DNA from: Yamagishiella unicocca
Lineage: Eukaryota; Chlorophyta; Chlorophyceae; Chlamydomonadales; Volvocaceae
Reading direction: 5' to 3'
Length of the DNA: 64,000 bases
Assembly (NCBI GenBank): GCA_003116995.1
Contig: BDSL01000068.1
Location: forward strand, 1-64,000
Shown: positions 12,301-21,399 of the stretch, in pieces
Layout of the letters: every line of letters begins with the position of its first letter
Position numbering within the stretch: the stretch's first letter is position 1
Notes under the pieces: generated by a model
Told to the model about the DNA's origin: nothing
Database searches by the model: none
What the model saw: only the letters and a program-made list of their open reading frames with translations
Position numbers and translations under genes: made by a program

Positions 12301-15300
12301 GCAGCGGTCGGGGATGTGTTGATATGCGGGATGTACGGTGAAGGGGGGAGGTTGGGAATGTGTTTAGTGGGTTGGGCAGTTAGGACTTCGCGGGGACGGC
12401 GGCCCGTGGGTCGTCTTATTGGCACTCCCCACCTCTCCCCCCCGCTGCCGACCGCCTCAGTTCCTCCCACGTGTACTCCCACACGTGCTCCCCCTCCCCC
12501 TCCACAGACCCTCTGCACACTGCCCTTCGCCGGCATGGCAGTGCTGCCCCCCTCCGCTGGATCCGGATCTGGATCTTCCCGTACCGTCTCGCTGCTGTCC
12601 GAGGCTCTGGATCTGCTGCACCGCCGCGCGCACAACTGCGACCTGGCCGAGAACCCGCAGCCGTACCAGGTGCTCCAGGGGGGGCCCCGGGGGCGGGATC
12701 GGCGCTCCGACCCACGCCCCCACACCGACCCGCGGGACGGTCCAACCCAACTGCGTTCTCTCAACGACTTATCACCCGCCGGGACGACTGTGTCGTCTGA
12801 CTGCCGCTTGCTTGTGTTTTTTTTGTTGTGTTGGTTGCCGCGTGCAGGTGCTGTACGACTTCCTGGTGTGCCGGGGGGATTACAAGAGTGCGGCGCGGGC
12901 CATGGCCGCATACGCCTGGAGGCTGAGAGCAGAGGCGGCCAGCTCGGAGGAGGCGGTGGCGGAGGCGCTGCGCGCCTACGGTGCGCGCGGGGCCGGGGAA
13001 GCGGGGGGGGGGGGCAGAGCGGTCCAGTGCGATTTGAGGAAGCAATGGGAGAGACATGGACGGGGCTTCAGGGCCCCGGCGGGAAGCGCCCAGCAGTTGC
13101 CCCCACCGTGGCCGCACTTGTGCCCGCGAAGTGCATATTGCCCTCCCTCCCTCCCTTCCCCCGGGGAGATTTTTAGAGTCAATGGTGAAATAATGTTTTA
13201 AAAGAAAGATCTTCCTCGCATAACCCTCGCGGCCCCTGGCGCTTCCTCTCATAACCCTCTCAGACCTGGCCATCAACTGCCTGTCTCTGCTGGATCCCGA
13301 GGACGCCTGGCTGGACCTCACTGACCCGTGGGTCGAGAAGCTCGCGCCGCACAACCGCTCGCAATCGACCGCGCTGCGGCCCGCCACGGCGGCGGCCGAC
13401 GGCGGCGCGGGCAAGGACGGCGGCGCAGGAGGCGGCGGCGCAGGAGGCGGCGGCGCAGCCGCCGATCGCGCTGCTGCGCCGTCACCTTCGGAGGCGGCGG
13501 CGGCGGCGGCGGAGGGTGCCGCGCCGGTCGCCACCGTGCAGAGCCTGCAGCGCGAGAGGACCATGCTCCACTACTGCGCGCTCGTGGCGGCGCGGGTCGC
13601 AGGTGCGGGTTTCGGAGCAGCGCGCGGCGCCGCAGAACCGCAGTGCCCGTCCGCCGAGTTGGACGGGGGGTGACAAACCTTGATGGCACACCGTGATAGC
13701 TGCGCCATCTCGACCTGGCTTTGGTGGTCGAGACGGGAGCTGTTGTGAGACCGTGACAACCGTGACTGTCGCGGACTCTTAACGACCCTACAGCGGTGTC
13801 TAAGCCCACCGCCCGTATGTCACATGTCTCTTCGTCAACTCCCCCATTTAGACTTTGTATGTCTTGTCCGTTTTGTTTTGCCGCTGTGCGCGTGCGTTTG
13901 CGACCCTTGCTGTTACCGCGGTTTCCCAAACGGCACGGCGGCGCGGTTCAAGACACGGGACGGTCCAGGACGTTCGCTGCTGGCATCTCACGCCGGCATC
14001 TCACGCCGCTACGGTAACAACGGTCGGTATCCGGGCAGGGCGCCGCGCTGCACCGCCACTCGCCTCGCCGCGCCCAATGCACGTCACCGCGCTTTTGCTT
14101 ATTCTTTTTCTATTTCTTTTCTTTTACACAGCTCCGACAGGCCGCCTCCACAGGTTTGCCGGTAGTCAGTTCCAGTGCTCCGGCATGCGCCCACAAATTT
14201 GGTGTCCGACGACCATGCGCCAACTATCCTGTCCTGTTGCGTAAACCGGTTTTTATACAACCCCCCCGTCATCTGCCACCGCCCCTGCGTCTCCTTACCT
14301 TCCCCCTCCCTCTCCTCTCCCCTCTTGCTCCCCCTTCCGCTCCCCTCCCCCTCCCGCTGCCTCTCCCCTCCCCCTCCCCTCCCCCTCTCGCTCCCTCTCC
14401 CCTCCACCGCGCCCCTTCAGGCCTGGAGCCCATGCGGCAGTGGGACAACGAGGACGCCATTCTGCGGCAGCTGCTGCTGATGGGCCGCTACGAGGGCGCG
14501 CTGGCGCTGGTGGCGGACTGCTACGGCGGCCAGGGGGGCGACCCGTGGGTCCGCGCGCTGGAGGCTGTGGTGGCGGCACTCGCTGCGCACTGCACGCGGC
14601 TGCAGTTGCAAGACGGGGGTGAGCTCGTTGCACAGGGGGGTGCGGGTGCGGGTTGCAGGTTGGGGGGGGGTGCGGAGGGAGGGCGTGTGTATAAGATGGG
14701 GTTGGGCTAGGGGGCGGCATGGGTTGGTTTCAGTGTTGCTGTCAGTGGCTTGGGGAACGGGAGGCGACCATCGTTGTTGCTGTTGGTTGGTTGGCTGTAC
14801 GGTAACAAACATGTCGTTACAGCAGCAGCAGTAGCTAGCAACGACAGCTACTTCGTGTGAACCCCCATTCAAATTCAGATCCAAGTCCAAACTCTCCCGG
14901 TGCCGCCGTGCAGGTGTCCCTACCGGCGGCCCCGCCCTGCCTGCCCCCGACCTCTTCGCGGACGACCCAGACGGTGCCGCCGCCGCCGCGGGCTTGGGCG
15001 CCGCCGGCGCCGCCGCCGTGGCCGCCACCCTGGGCGGCCGCAGCGCCCCCCTGTGGTCCAAGCTGCGGCAGCTGCTGTCCCAAATGGCCGCTGCTGACGC
15101 GGCTTCGGAGCAACAAGGCGGCGGCGGAATGCGAGTGGGCTGGCTGCTGCGCGACGCGGCGGCGGAGGCGGTGCTGCGGACCGACCCGCGGGTCGACCTG
15201 CCGCAGTGGCTGCTGGACATGTTCCTGGTAAGGCCAGGGACTTGTGTGAATGGTGTGGGAGAGGGGCTTCAGGGGCGCGATCCTGGAAACCCGAATCGTA

Positions 15301-16846
15301 AATAATTGCAGCCGCGGCTTTTTTCACGGGTTTAGGGTTTAGTAGGGGCTGCGGCGCGAGCGGGCCAGTCAGGGGCACGAGAGGAAGAGGGAGGGGCACC
15401 GCCCTGGGACACGAGAGGAAGAGGGAGGGGCACCGCCCTGGGACACAAGAGGAAGAGAGAGGGGCACCGCCCTGGGACACGAGAGGAAGAGGGAGGGGCA
15501 CCGCCCTGGGACACGAGAGGAAGAGGGAGGGGCACCGCCCTGGGACACAAGAGGAAGAGAGAGGGGCACCGCCCTGGGACACGAGAGGAAGAGGGAGGGG
15601 CACCGCCCTGGGACACGAGAGGAAGAGGGAGGGGCACCGCCCTGGGACACAAGAGGAAGAGAGAGGGGCTCCGCCCTGGGGGCACAAGAGGAAGAGGGAG
15701 GGGCACCGCCCTGGGACACGAGAGGAAGAGGGAGGGGCACCGCCCTAGGGGCACGCGGCGCCGTGTCAAGTTGGTATTGCTGTCAGCGCAGTCACGCAGC
15801 CGGGGGATCCTGATTGAGGGTTTTACTGGCGATGGAAGAACCGTGCGCTGAGGGGGACCAAGCCGTCCCCCGGACAGCATCCTCCGGCTCCCCGCCCGGA
15901 CCGCCCCGTGTCCCTCAACAAGTCGCCCCCCTGCGGATTATCCTTCCCCCCTGCCCTGCCCTGCCCTGCCCTGCCCCCCCCTCAGGCCCTGCCCCCCACC
16001 GGCCCAGCCGCCACCCTGGCTGCCATGGGCTCCTCCGCCTGCGGCCCCGCCTCCCTGCTGGGCCTCTACCTGCGACACGACCGCCTGGCTTCCGCGGTGG
16101 AGCTGGTGGCGGCGCAGGTGGAGCGGTGGGGCCGCGCGGACGTGCGGCAGCGGCGCCGCCACAGCGCGGCGTGGATGCCGTACCCGCAGGTAGGTTGGGA
16201 GGTCGTCGTTGGCGACAGGAAAGGGCTTTACGGCACGAGCGCTCACCGCGGGAACGCGCAATCGTTGAGTGGAATGGAAGCTGACCTGACCATGTCCGGA
16301 CGGGAGCGACACGTGCTGGTGATTTTGTGTACGGCGTACGACAAGGGAGCATGGTCTCAGAAGCGGCTTCCCGCAGCTCTGCAAACGCCCTTGTCCCGTC
16401 CCCCCCCACCTACCTACCAGCCGAGCAGTCGCTCTCATCCCCGCCACTACCTTCATCACCCTTGGTTTGTTGGCCGTGGATTCGCGGATTATCTTATATC
16501 CCCCGCCCTCCCCCTCCCGCGATGCTTCGACCCGCAGATGGAGCTGCTGAACACCAAGCTGACCATCGCCCAGCAGCTGGGACAGGAGCGCTCCACGGAG
16601 CTGATGCTGCAGCTCAACGCGGCGGTGGCGGCTCACCTGGAGCTCGTTGCCACGGACACGGAGAGGCTGCAGGACCAGCAGGCAGCCGCCGGAGGGTACG
16701 ACAACGGGGGCGAAGCGGACGGGGGCATGCCGCCGCCGCTGCTGCTGCTGGGCTCTTCGATTGGGGCCACGCCGCTGACACCGCAGGGCGTGACTTCGCC
16801 GCTGTTCGGCATGGGGCTTGGGGCTGGGCTGAGATTGTTCGGGTAG
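4071..16846 (+). CDS. NUP160: nucleoporin Nup160/Nup120 family
   Basis: Structural Y-complex nucleoporin of the nuclear pore: N-terminal beta-propeller followed by a helical repeat domain. Twenty exons: 4071-5216, 5717-5836, 6110-6204, 6643-6765, 6965-7278, 7621-7867, 8296-8437, 8759-8957, 9436-9720, 10205-10266, 10732-10996, 11305-11593, 11885-12167, 12508-12669, 12848-12980, 13264-13602, 14421-14618, 14914-15227, 15986-16189, 16538-16846. All phases agree, giving 5229 nt and 1742 aa (human NUP160 is about 1436; the excess is mostly Ala/Gly/Gln-rich insertions). Family landmarks: an ELRDSSWALSKL segment in exon 1, LWSNIYSYCVEMRQYDRAY and LRHLVHVLAQERQLQ (exon 13), YDFLVCRGDYKSAARAM (exon 15), INCLSLLDPEDAWLDL (exon 16), LPQWLLDMFL (exon 18), GLYLRHDRLASAVELV and AWMPYPQ (exon 19). 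The exon 1 start is the first in-frame ATG. Confidence 0.93.
5936..6106. repeat. CAC/CAT trinucleotide tract in NUP160 intron 2
   Basis: An imperfect (CAC/CAT/AAT/CGC) triplet array lies immediately before the exon 3 acceptor at 6109. It reads as poly-His or poly-Thr in frames that are not used. Confidence 0.85.
8185..8212 (+). repeat. fragment of dispersed repeat family B (NUP160 intron 6)
   Basis: Contains CCACGGGTCTTCCTCGAGCC, the right half of the family B element found complete at 8664-8726. It lies in the intron between exons 6 and 7. Confidence 0.6.
8461..9008. repeat. interstitial telomere-like TTTAGGG/TTTTAGGG motifs in NUP160 introns
   Basis: GGGTTAGGGTTTAGGGTTTA at 8461-8482, its complement AAACCCTAAAACCCC near 8590, and GGGTTAGGGTGTTAGGGC followed by TTTTAGGGTTTTAGGAGG at 8968-9008. 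Further short runs are near 12257 and 15330. The motif equals the plant (TTTAGGG) and Chlamydomonas (TTTTAGGG) telomere repeats. Copies are short and degenerate. Confidence 0.7.
8664..8726 (+). repeat. dispersed repeat family B, copy 1 (NUP160 intron 7)
   Basis: About 60 bp: TTTCGAAACGTCT, then a TAAATGGTTTTTCTCGCATC block, then CACGGGTCTTCCTCGAAAC. The same order of blocks recurs at 9359-9427 (+), 9720-9787 (-) and 23328-23390 (-). Confidence 0.8.
9015..9088. repeat. CACGTG-containing tandem array in NUP160 intron 8
   Basis: Five spaced copies of a short unit built on CACGTGG (unit GACACGTGGACC), giving a cluster of perfect G-box/E-box palindromes within about 75 bp. A (CCTG)n tetranucleotide array follows at 9268-9325 in the same intron. 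Confidence 0.8.
9359..9427 (+). repeat. dispersed repeat family B, copy 2 (NUP160 intron 8)
   Basis: Contains GCATCTCAAAACGTCTG, CGGTTTTTCTCTCGCATC and CACGGGTCTTCCGCGAAACG in the same order as copy 1. It ends only 8 bp before the exon 9 acceptor at 9435. Confidence 0.8.
9721..9787 (-). repeat. dispersed repeat family B, copy 3, starting at a splice donor
   Basis: Reverse orientation: GTGGGTTCGAGGAAGACCCG, then TGCCTGAAAAAACCGTTTAG, then GACGTTTTGAGATGCATG. The first base of the repeat is the first base of NUP160 intron 9 (donor GTGGGT at 9721), so the element supplies the 5' splice site. Confidence 0.8.
10506..10607 (+). repeat. dispersed repeat family A, two adjacent copies (NUP160 intron 10)
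   Basis: A truncated copy (CTGTCGTGTAACCGGGTC, 10506-10540) is followed by a full copy (GTCCGACGACCATGCGCC, then CTATCC, then GCGTAACCAGTTTTTATGCC, to about 10607). The full block order recurs at 14202-14268, and in reverse at 11039-11081 and 49985-50040. A 13-bp array (CGCCAACCACATT, about five copies) follows at 10660-10728. Confidence 0.75.
11039..11081 (-). repeat. dispersed repeat family A, reverse partial copy (NUP160 intron 11)
   Basis: GGGTGGCATAAAAACCGTTG, then ACGCGAAAAGGACAGGACAG: the reverse complement of the 3' part of the family A element. A short GAAACCAGTA tandem array (11218-11297) occupies the end of the same intron. Confidence 0.7.
14202..14268 (+). repeat. dispersed repeat family A, full copy (NUP160 intron 16)
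   Basis: GTCCGACGACCATGCGCCAA, then CTATCCTGTCCTGTTGCG, then TAAACCGGTTTTTATACAAC. It is followed by a 140-bp C/T-only tract that leads to the exon 17 acceptor at 14420. Confidence 0.8.
15372..15747. repeat. 34-bp VNTR with three-unit higher order (NUP160 intron 18)
   Basis: Eleven copies of GGGACACGAGAGGAAGAGGG + AGGGGCACCGCCCT. Variants alternate: two units with ACGAG/GAGGG, then one with ACAAG/GAGAG. Blocks of three therefore repeat (102 bp), with a disturbed block at the right end. A (CCTGC)n run lies just before exon 19 (about 15955-15980). Confidence 0.9.
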
Positions 16847-18357
16847 GGCAGAGGCGTGCTTCGGGCGTAAAACAAAGCCTAATCAGTTCCAGCATAACGG
16901 TGGCCTGTTTTAGCAAACGGGAAATGCTGTGGGGGTGGGGAGTTTAGGCGTAAGCGCGGCGCTAAGGTGGTGTAGTCGGTGCGGACGCGGATGACGGGGG
17001 CGCTGGCGGCTGGCAGTGCCGTAGCAGTGTCGGCCAGTTGAGCCGCAGCAATCACCGGTAGTCAGTGTGCGGGCGCACTCGAGGCGTCCCCCGCCCCGGC
17101 CGATAGGTATCGGTTTCGGACGGCGTTTCGAGGTTTTTGAGGTTTGCAAATGGCCGTTCTCAACAGCTCACCAACTTACCGGCCCGCGTTGGGGCTTGCG
17201 ACGCTGGCCTGCGCCGCGCGGGTATCCATTCGTAGCTGGGTAGTCGAGGGGCAGGCGTTGCTTTTGCCGTTTCTCGGCGAGCGCCCCTGGAGCGAAGTAC
17301 GGCACAGGCGTTATGCGCTCGCTCCACGCCTCGCGCCCTGCTCGCTCTTTCGCGCGCGGAGCACCTTTGCCATTTTCTTTGACCGAATAGATACTGGCTG
17401 TAGCGCTCGCCTGTGGGGCTGGCGGCGGGACTGGGGAGTGCTCGGCTGATAAGTCTCGACCCAGTGACACGCGCGTTGTTCCCGGACAGAGTTTGCAGAC
17501 ATCGCAGGCCTTTGCCACACTGTCAGGGTTACCGAACATGTAGGCGGGTGCTGCGCAGGTGACCAGCTGCTGCTGCGTCGCAGGTGGGCCTCTGCTCCCA
17601 CGATTAGAAGACATAGCGGGAAGGTGAGGGCGGATATGCAAAGCGGATGGTGGAACGGCAGGACTGGGTAAGGAAAGCATGAAGGGTGTGCGGAGGCTGT
17701 ACCGGGGCGCGCAACAATTTCAGGAGTCGTTACTTGTGCCCACAGTTCTGCGCGTGCTTCAACGGTCAAGCTCCTATCTCTGGTGATGGGGAACCGGTGC
17801 ACCGCGCTGCTGCCACCATGTGCAGCGATATGGTTCGGCGTGTATGTAAAGGTAATGAAGGCGTCCACATCTCTTAACATTTTGGGGCATGCTGGTAGCG
17901 TGTATGTAAACGTGGCGGAGCATTTTTGGCATAGGTCATAGCAGCGCACCACAACAAGTGAAGCGACATGACGGCACCTACGCACGGACGAACACCCGAG
18001 TGCAAGCAAGGCAGGCAAATGGGGGTCGTGGTCATCGTGGTGGTCGTCGTCGTCGTCGCCGCGTGGCTGTACAACGCATGGGAACTAGCAAAACTAGCGA
18101 ACACTGCGCCAGTACGCCAGCTGGCATTCACAATTTCACATCGCTTCTTAGCTACGGGAGCTGGCTGGAGCCGACCCTGGTCGCCGTTGTCAGCCGTTGT
18201 TTGCGGGATTTTGCGGGGTTGTGGCAATGCCACTGGTTTCCTTGCTGCGTAGACAACACTGTGCCATCGATTATACCGTCGCGTGTCAGCACCTGCTGCG
18301 AGGAAAACAATCCTGACTGCGAGGGCCCGATCCTGAGGCGGCGACCCACGAGCTGGA

Positions 18358-18390
18358 AGCTGGAGCTGACAGCAGCTGTCAGCTCCAGCT
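18358..18390. repeat. perfect 33-nt palindrome (hairpin)
   Basis: Two 16-bp arms, AGCTGGAGCTGACAGC at 18358-18373 and its exact reverse complement at 18375-18390, separated by a single A. As RNA or single-stranded DNA it would form a very stable hairpin. Confidence 0.85.
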
Positions 18391-18485
18391 CAGCAGCAGC
18401 ACGAACTAGGCACGCGCGCCGGCGCCGCTTGGCATTGTGCGGCCGGAGGCGGTGTCAGTCAGCGCTTACGATGCACGGCGCATGA

Positions 18486-18713
18486 CATAGCCTCTAGTCA
18501 CCGGCAAACCTTAGCGCCAACCGAAGAAACGGTTCGTATTTCGTTGCGAATCTCTTTGCTCGCTTGCACAACGGAAAAGGCGCCCCATTTTGTCCGAGAC
18601 AATGAGCCTCTAGTCACCGCCAAACCTTAGCGCAAACCGAAAAAACGGTTCGTACCTCGTATCGCGAATCTTTTTTCACAATTAAAAACAGGCGACCCAT
18701 GTTGTCCGAGATA
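18486..18713. repeat. tandem duplication of about 115 bp upstream of the secreted-protein gene
   Basis: Two diverged copies in direct orientation. Each begins with a CCTCTAGTCACCG block, then CAAACCTTAGCGC, AAAACGGTTCGTA (AAACGG in the first), a CGCGAATCT-type block, and GGCG(C/A)CCCAT plus TTGTCCGAGA. It ends about 115 bp before the start codon at 18827, so it sits in the likely promoter. Confidence 0.75.
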
Positions 18714-18826
18714 ACGTGCCAGCTCCTGCCCTGACGAGGACCCCGCTCCCACTCCCACGCACCCGCCCCCAAAGTTACTACCCTGCAACAAGTCCTATCG
18801 GACACGACAGCACCAGCCAATTTACC

Positions 18827-19892
18827 ATGGACCGTCGCCGCATCTTCATCGTGGGCCTAATGGCCGTCGCGCTGATCGCGGCCCTAGCCGCCCAGCCAAC
18901 CGGCGGTGAGAGGAAATCGAATCCCACCCCGCCTTCTAGTAACTGTAGCCCGCTTGTAGCGAGGACCCCCACGCTTAGAGTGGTATAGGGCGCGCGTGTA
19001 CCACGGGCAAGCCTTGCGATGCAAACTGATAATGCCCTTGTGCTTGGGTCAAAGTGAGTTGCTTGGCTCGCGCCGCAGCGCGCCGCTGGGGCCGGAAGCA
19101 TTGCATGCGGTATGCCATGTGACCCACGGGTCGTTACCACGCCGCTACGCGTCCGGAGCTCCTCTCCTGCTTTGCATGGGCCCTAGGACCCACGGAATGA
19201 TCCCAAGGTCCGATGAATAAGCTCCGGTATCCCTCGCCCTCACGCCCTCAAACGTGCAGCCGTCGACGCCAAGTGCGAGGCGGCCCGCGGCACCCTGCCC
19301 AACAACCCGGACATCTTGGCTTTCAAGCAATGCGCGGGCAACAAACCCATTGTTGCCTCCTGCTGCAGGAAGGTGAGCTGGCCGCCGCGTCGTCTTAGTT
19401 GCGGTGGGGAGTAGGCCTGTGCCATACACAGATGTGTCTGTTCAGCGAGGGAACACGAAATCAGAGACAGCGCGCAGGAGCTGCATGCGCGAGACGGGGG
19501 TTTGTAGCCAGGGGGCCTTCCAGCGATAGTGCGCAGCTGGACAGAGCCGACAGGCTGTCCGCGGCATTAGTGCTTGCTTGCTGCACGTGCAGTGTTGCGT
19601 CCATGGTTGCAACACTACCGTGGAAGACAGTCCCAGAGAGAGCGGCCGTGTTGGTGGCTCGTGCTGTAGCAGACCCGCACGCCACACTTGCATCACGTGC
19701 GTATAAGGCGACTCTTACTTCAGCGCTGGCGCTGTGTGCTTGCGGACTCCTGCCCCGCTCCCCCGCACGCAGCTGCTTCCCTTCGCCCAGTACTACGATT
19801 GCCTCAACCACCCCGCCTACAAGGGCGAGGTCGACAACTTCCTCAAGGGCGTTACCTCGGTGGACGAGGTGCAGAAGCAGTGCCTGGGCTAG
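18827..19892 (+). CDS. small secreted six-cysteine protein
   Basis: Not recognised as a named family. Three exons, 18827-18905, 19260-19372 and 19773-19892, join in phase to 103 aa. The N-terminus is basic then hydrophobic (MDRRR, then IFIVGLMAVALIAALAA), a good signal peptide or signal anchor. The mature part has six cysteines in the order C..C..CC..C..C (KCEAA, KQCAG, ASCCRK, YYDCLNH, KQCLG), consistent with three disulfides. The spacing with an adjacent CC pair is loosely like plant lipid-transfer or 2S-albumin folds, but with two cysteines too few; that is inference. Introns begin GTGAGA and GTGAGC. The stop is followed by a TGTAA at 20392. Probably extracellular or in the secretory pathway. 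Confidence 0.75.
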
Positions 19893-21399
19893 GGGGCGCA
19901 TCCGGTGGGTGAGCGTCGAGCTGGACAGCGCGATAGCCGAGCGCGATGTAGGACTGGACTCCGCACATGTTACCAGAAACGGCAGCCCTAGGCGCGTACA
20001 CCCATAAGCTTCTCCACGGTGTCGATACGGTCTTGGTGCACAGGCGTGTGAAGACGGCACCAGGCGTTTTTGAGCAGGCATGAGCTGATGTATGATTCTT
20101 GGGGACGGCGCATACGGTAGCTTTCTTGCCTCACCAACCGACTCCGCTCCGCCCGTGGGTGCCCCCGCACAGGTGCGAAGCGGCCCGACATACGGCGCGT
20201 GTGTCAACGCGGAAAACGGCGAGATGCGCAGTCCGGTGGTGGTTGCCGTTGCAAGTTGGTTAGGAGATGACCGGTACACTTCAGATGTGTACGGGTTGGC
20301 AAGTTGTTCGATAATGACGCATGGTAGGCGGTGCTTGGGTTGCATGTGGGTCACGTGCTTCAGGGTTCGATATAAAGTGCAGGACCCCCCCTGTAATGGA
20401 ACAAAGCGAAATGTGAGGCGCGATTCCAAAATCCAAACAATTGTACGATCAATCCGTACCGTATCCTCGCCAGCTGCCCCTCGCTGCACTACAAGGGCAT
20501 CGAGCCTCACTCCCCAAACCCCAACCGTGTCACCAGTACCTCTACCGGGTCGACAGCACTGCAAGCAAGCTCATCATGCAACACGCGCGCCTGCTCTGGA
20601 GTACATGCCGCAGGCGAGTGTACTGGAGCAACGGCAGTCGTCATTTGGACGTTCCGCCAAGCCTGCTAATAACGAGATTGAATTTGCCCCAGAAACCCCT
20701 TCCCGAGTAGCATCGTAGCGCCAAACACCAATGCTCGCCCTCCTTCCAGAATCCAGTTTCAGCATCACATTCCGTTCTGCACCCTAGAACACCACTGCGT
20801 CCGTACACACACCGAGATTGGAACCTTGGCTCACCGTCCGCTAACATCGCCTGCGAAGTCATTTATTTGGAAAGCATATCGCGGGCCTCAAGACCTTTGC
20901 AATTTAGCAGAGTTACGTCAAGTGCCTAATTATCACCGCCAAGGGCTGATGGGCTAAGATCTCAAGCACAAAGCGCTGCCGCATTGTAGGCCAAACGATG
21001 CTGATGCATACGCCATCAAGTCCGTAACAAGAAGACAAGCGCCCGCCCGGACAGCACCGCACGCCAACCAGCACGCGGATGCCTTACTAACGCAGCACCC
21101 AGCCTGGGCGACATAGCTGCGGTTCTACACAAATTCTTTAACACCGACGCCCCACCAGTCCCGCGACTCCTCAGCCGCCTCCTGCGCCCACCCTGCCTGC
21201 GCCTCCCCGCCTGCATATCCTCGCCGTACACGGTACCTGCTCCCCCCCCCACACGCACATGACGAGACCGCCTGCTTACTTGCTCTACACGAGAGACACC
21301 CACCTACCCTGCTGCGGCACTGCTGATACTCCCCCGCCCTGCTCCGAAACCCTCCCTCCGTCCCGCCCGCCCCTGCACCCACCCCCCGCCCACCCCCCT
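19893..21399. other. 3' flanks, no further gene supported
   Basis: Holds the 3' UTR of the secreted-protein gene and the end of the convergent gene at 21400-23735 (-). An ATG frame at 20092-20718 (+) is open for 208 codons. It has mixed codon use, no domain, contains the TGTAA in frame, and is matched by a long antisense frame, so I do not call it a gene. Confidence 0.5.
20392..20396 (+). terminator. possible poly(A) signal TGTAA
   Basis: TGTAA about 500 nt after the stop of the small secreted-protein gene; it matches the chlorophycean polyadenylation signal. The distance is long but usual for algal 3' UTRs. Confidence 0.4.

Larger units (their letters stand above)
16847..18826. other. intergenic region with no gene supported
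   Basis: Between NUP160 and the small secreted-protein gene. No TGTAA lies close after the NUP160 stop; the nearest seen are at 17845 and 17904. An ATG frame at 17968-18252 (+) would encode 94 aa with a Val-rich hydrophobic stretch, but it rests on a GTC repeat and has no other support. Two structures, listed separately, stand out: a perfect hairpin (18358-18390) and a tandem duplication (18486-18713). Confidence 0.5.

Noticed and set aside
17968..18252. 94-codon frame with a Val-rich membrane-like segment
   Set aside because: The hydrophobic stretch is a (GTC/GTG)n repeat. No exon structure or similarity.
19461..20564. 367-codon frame on - covering the secreted-protein gene
   Set aside because: Opposite a gene with three in-phase exons and a signal peptide. 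Mixed codon use, no recognisable domain.
20092..20718. 208-codon ATG frame on +
   Set aside because: No domain or codon bias, contains the likely poly(A) signal of the preceding gene in frame, and lies in its expected 3' UTR.
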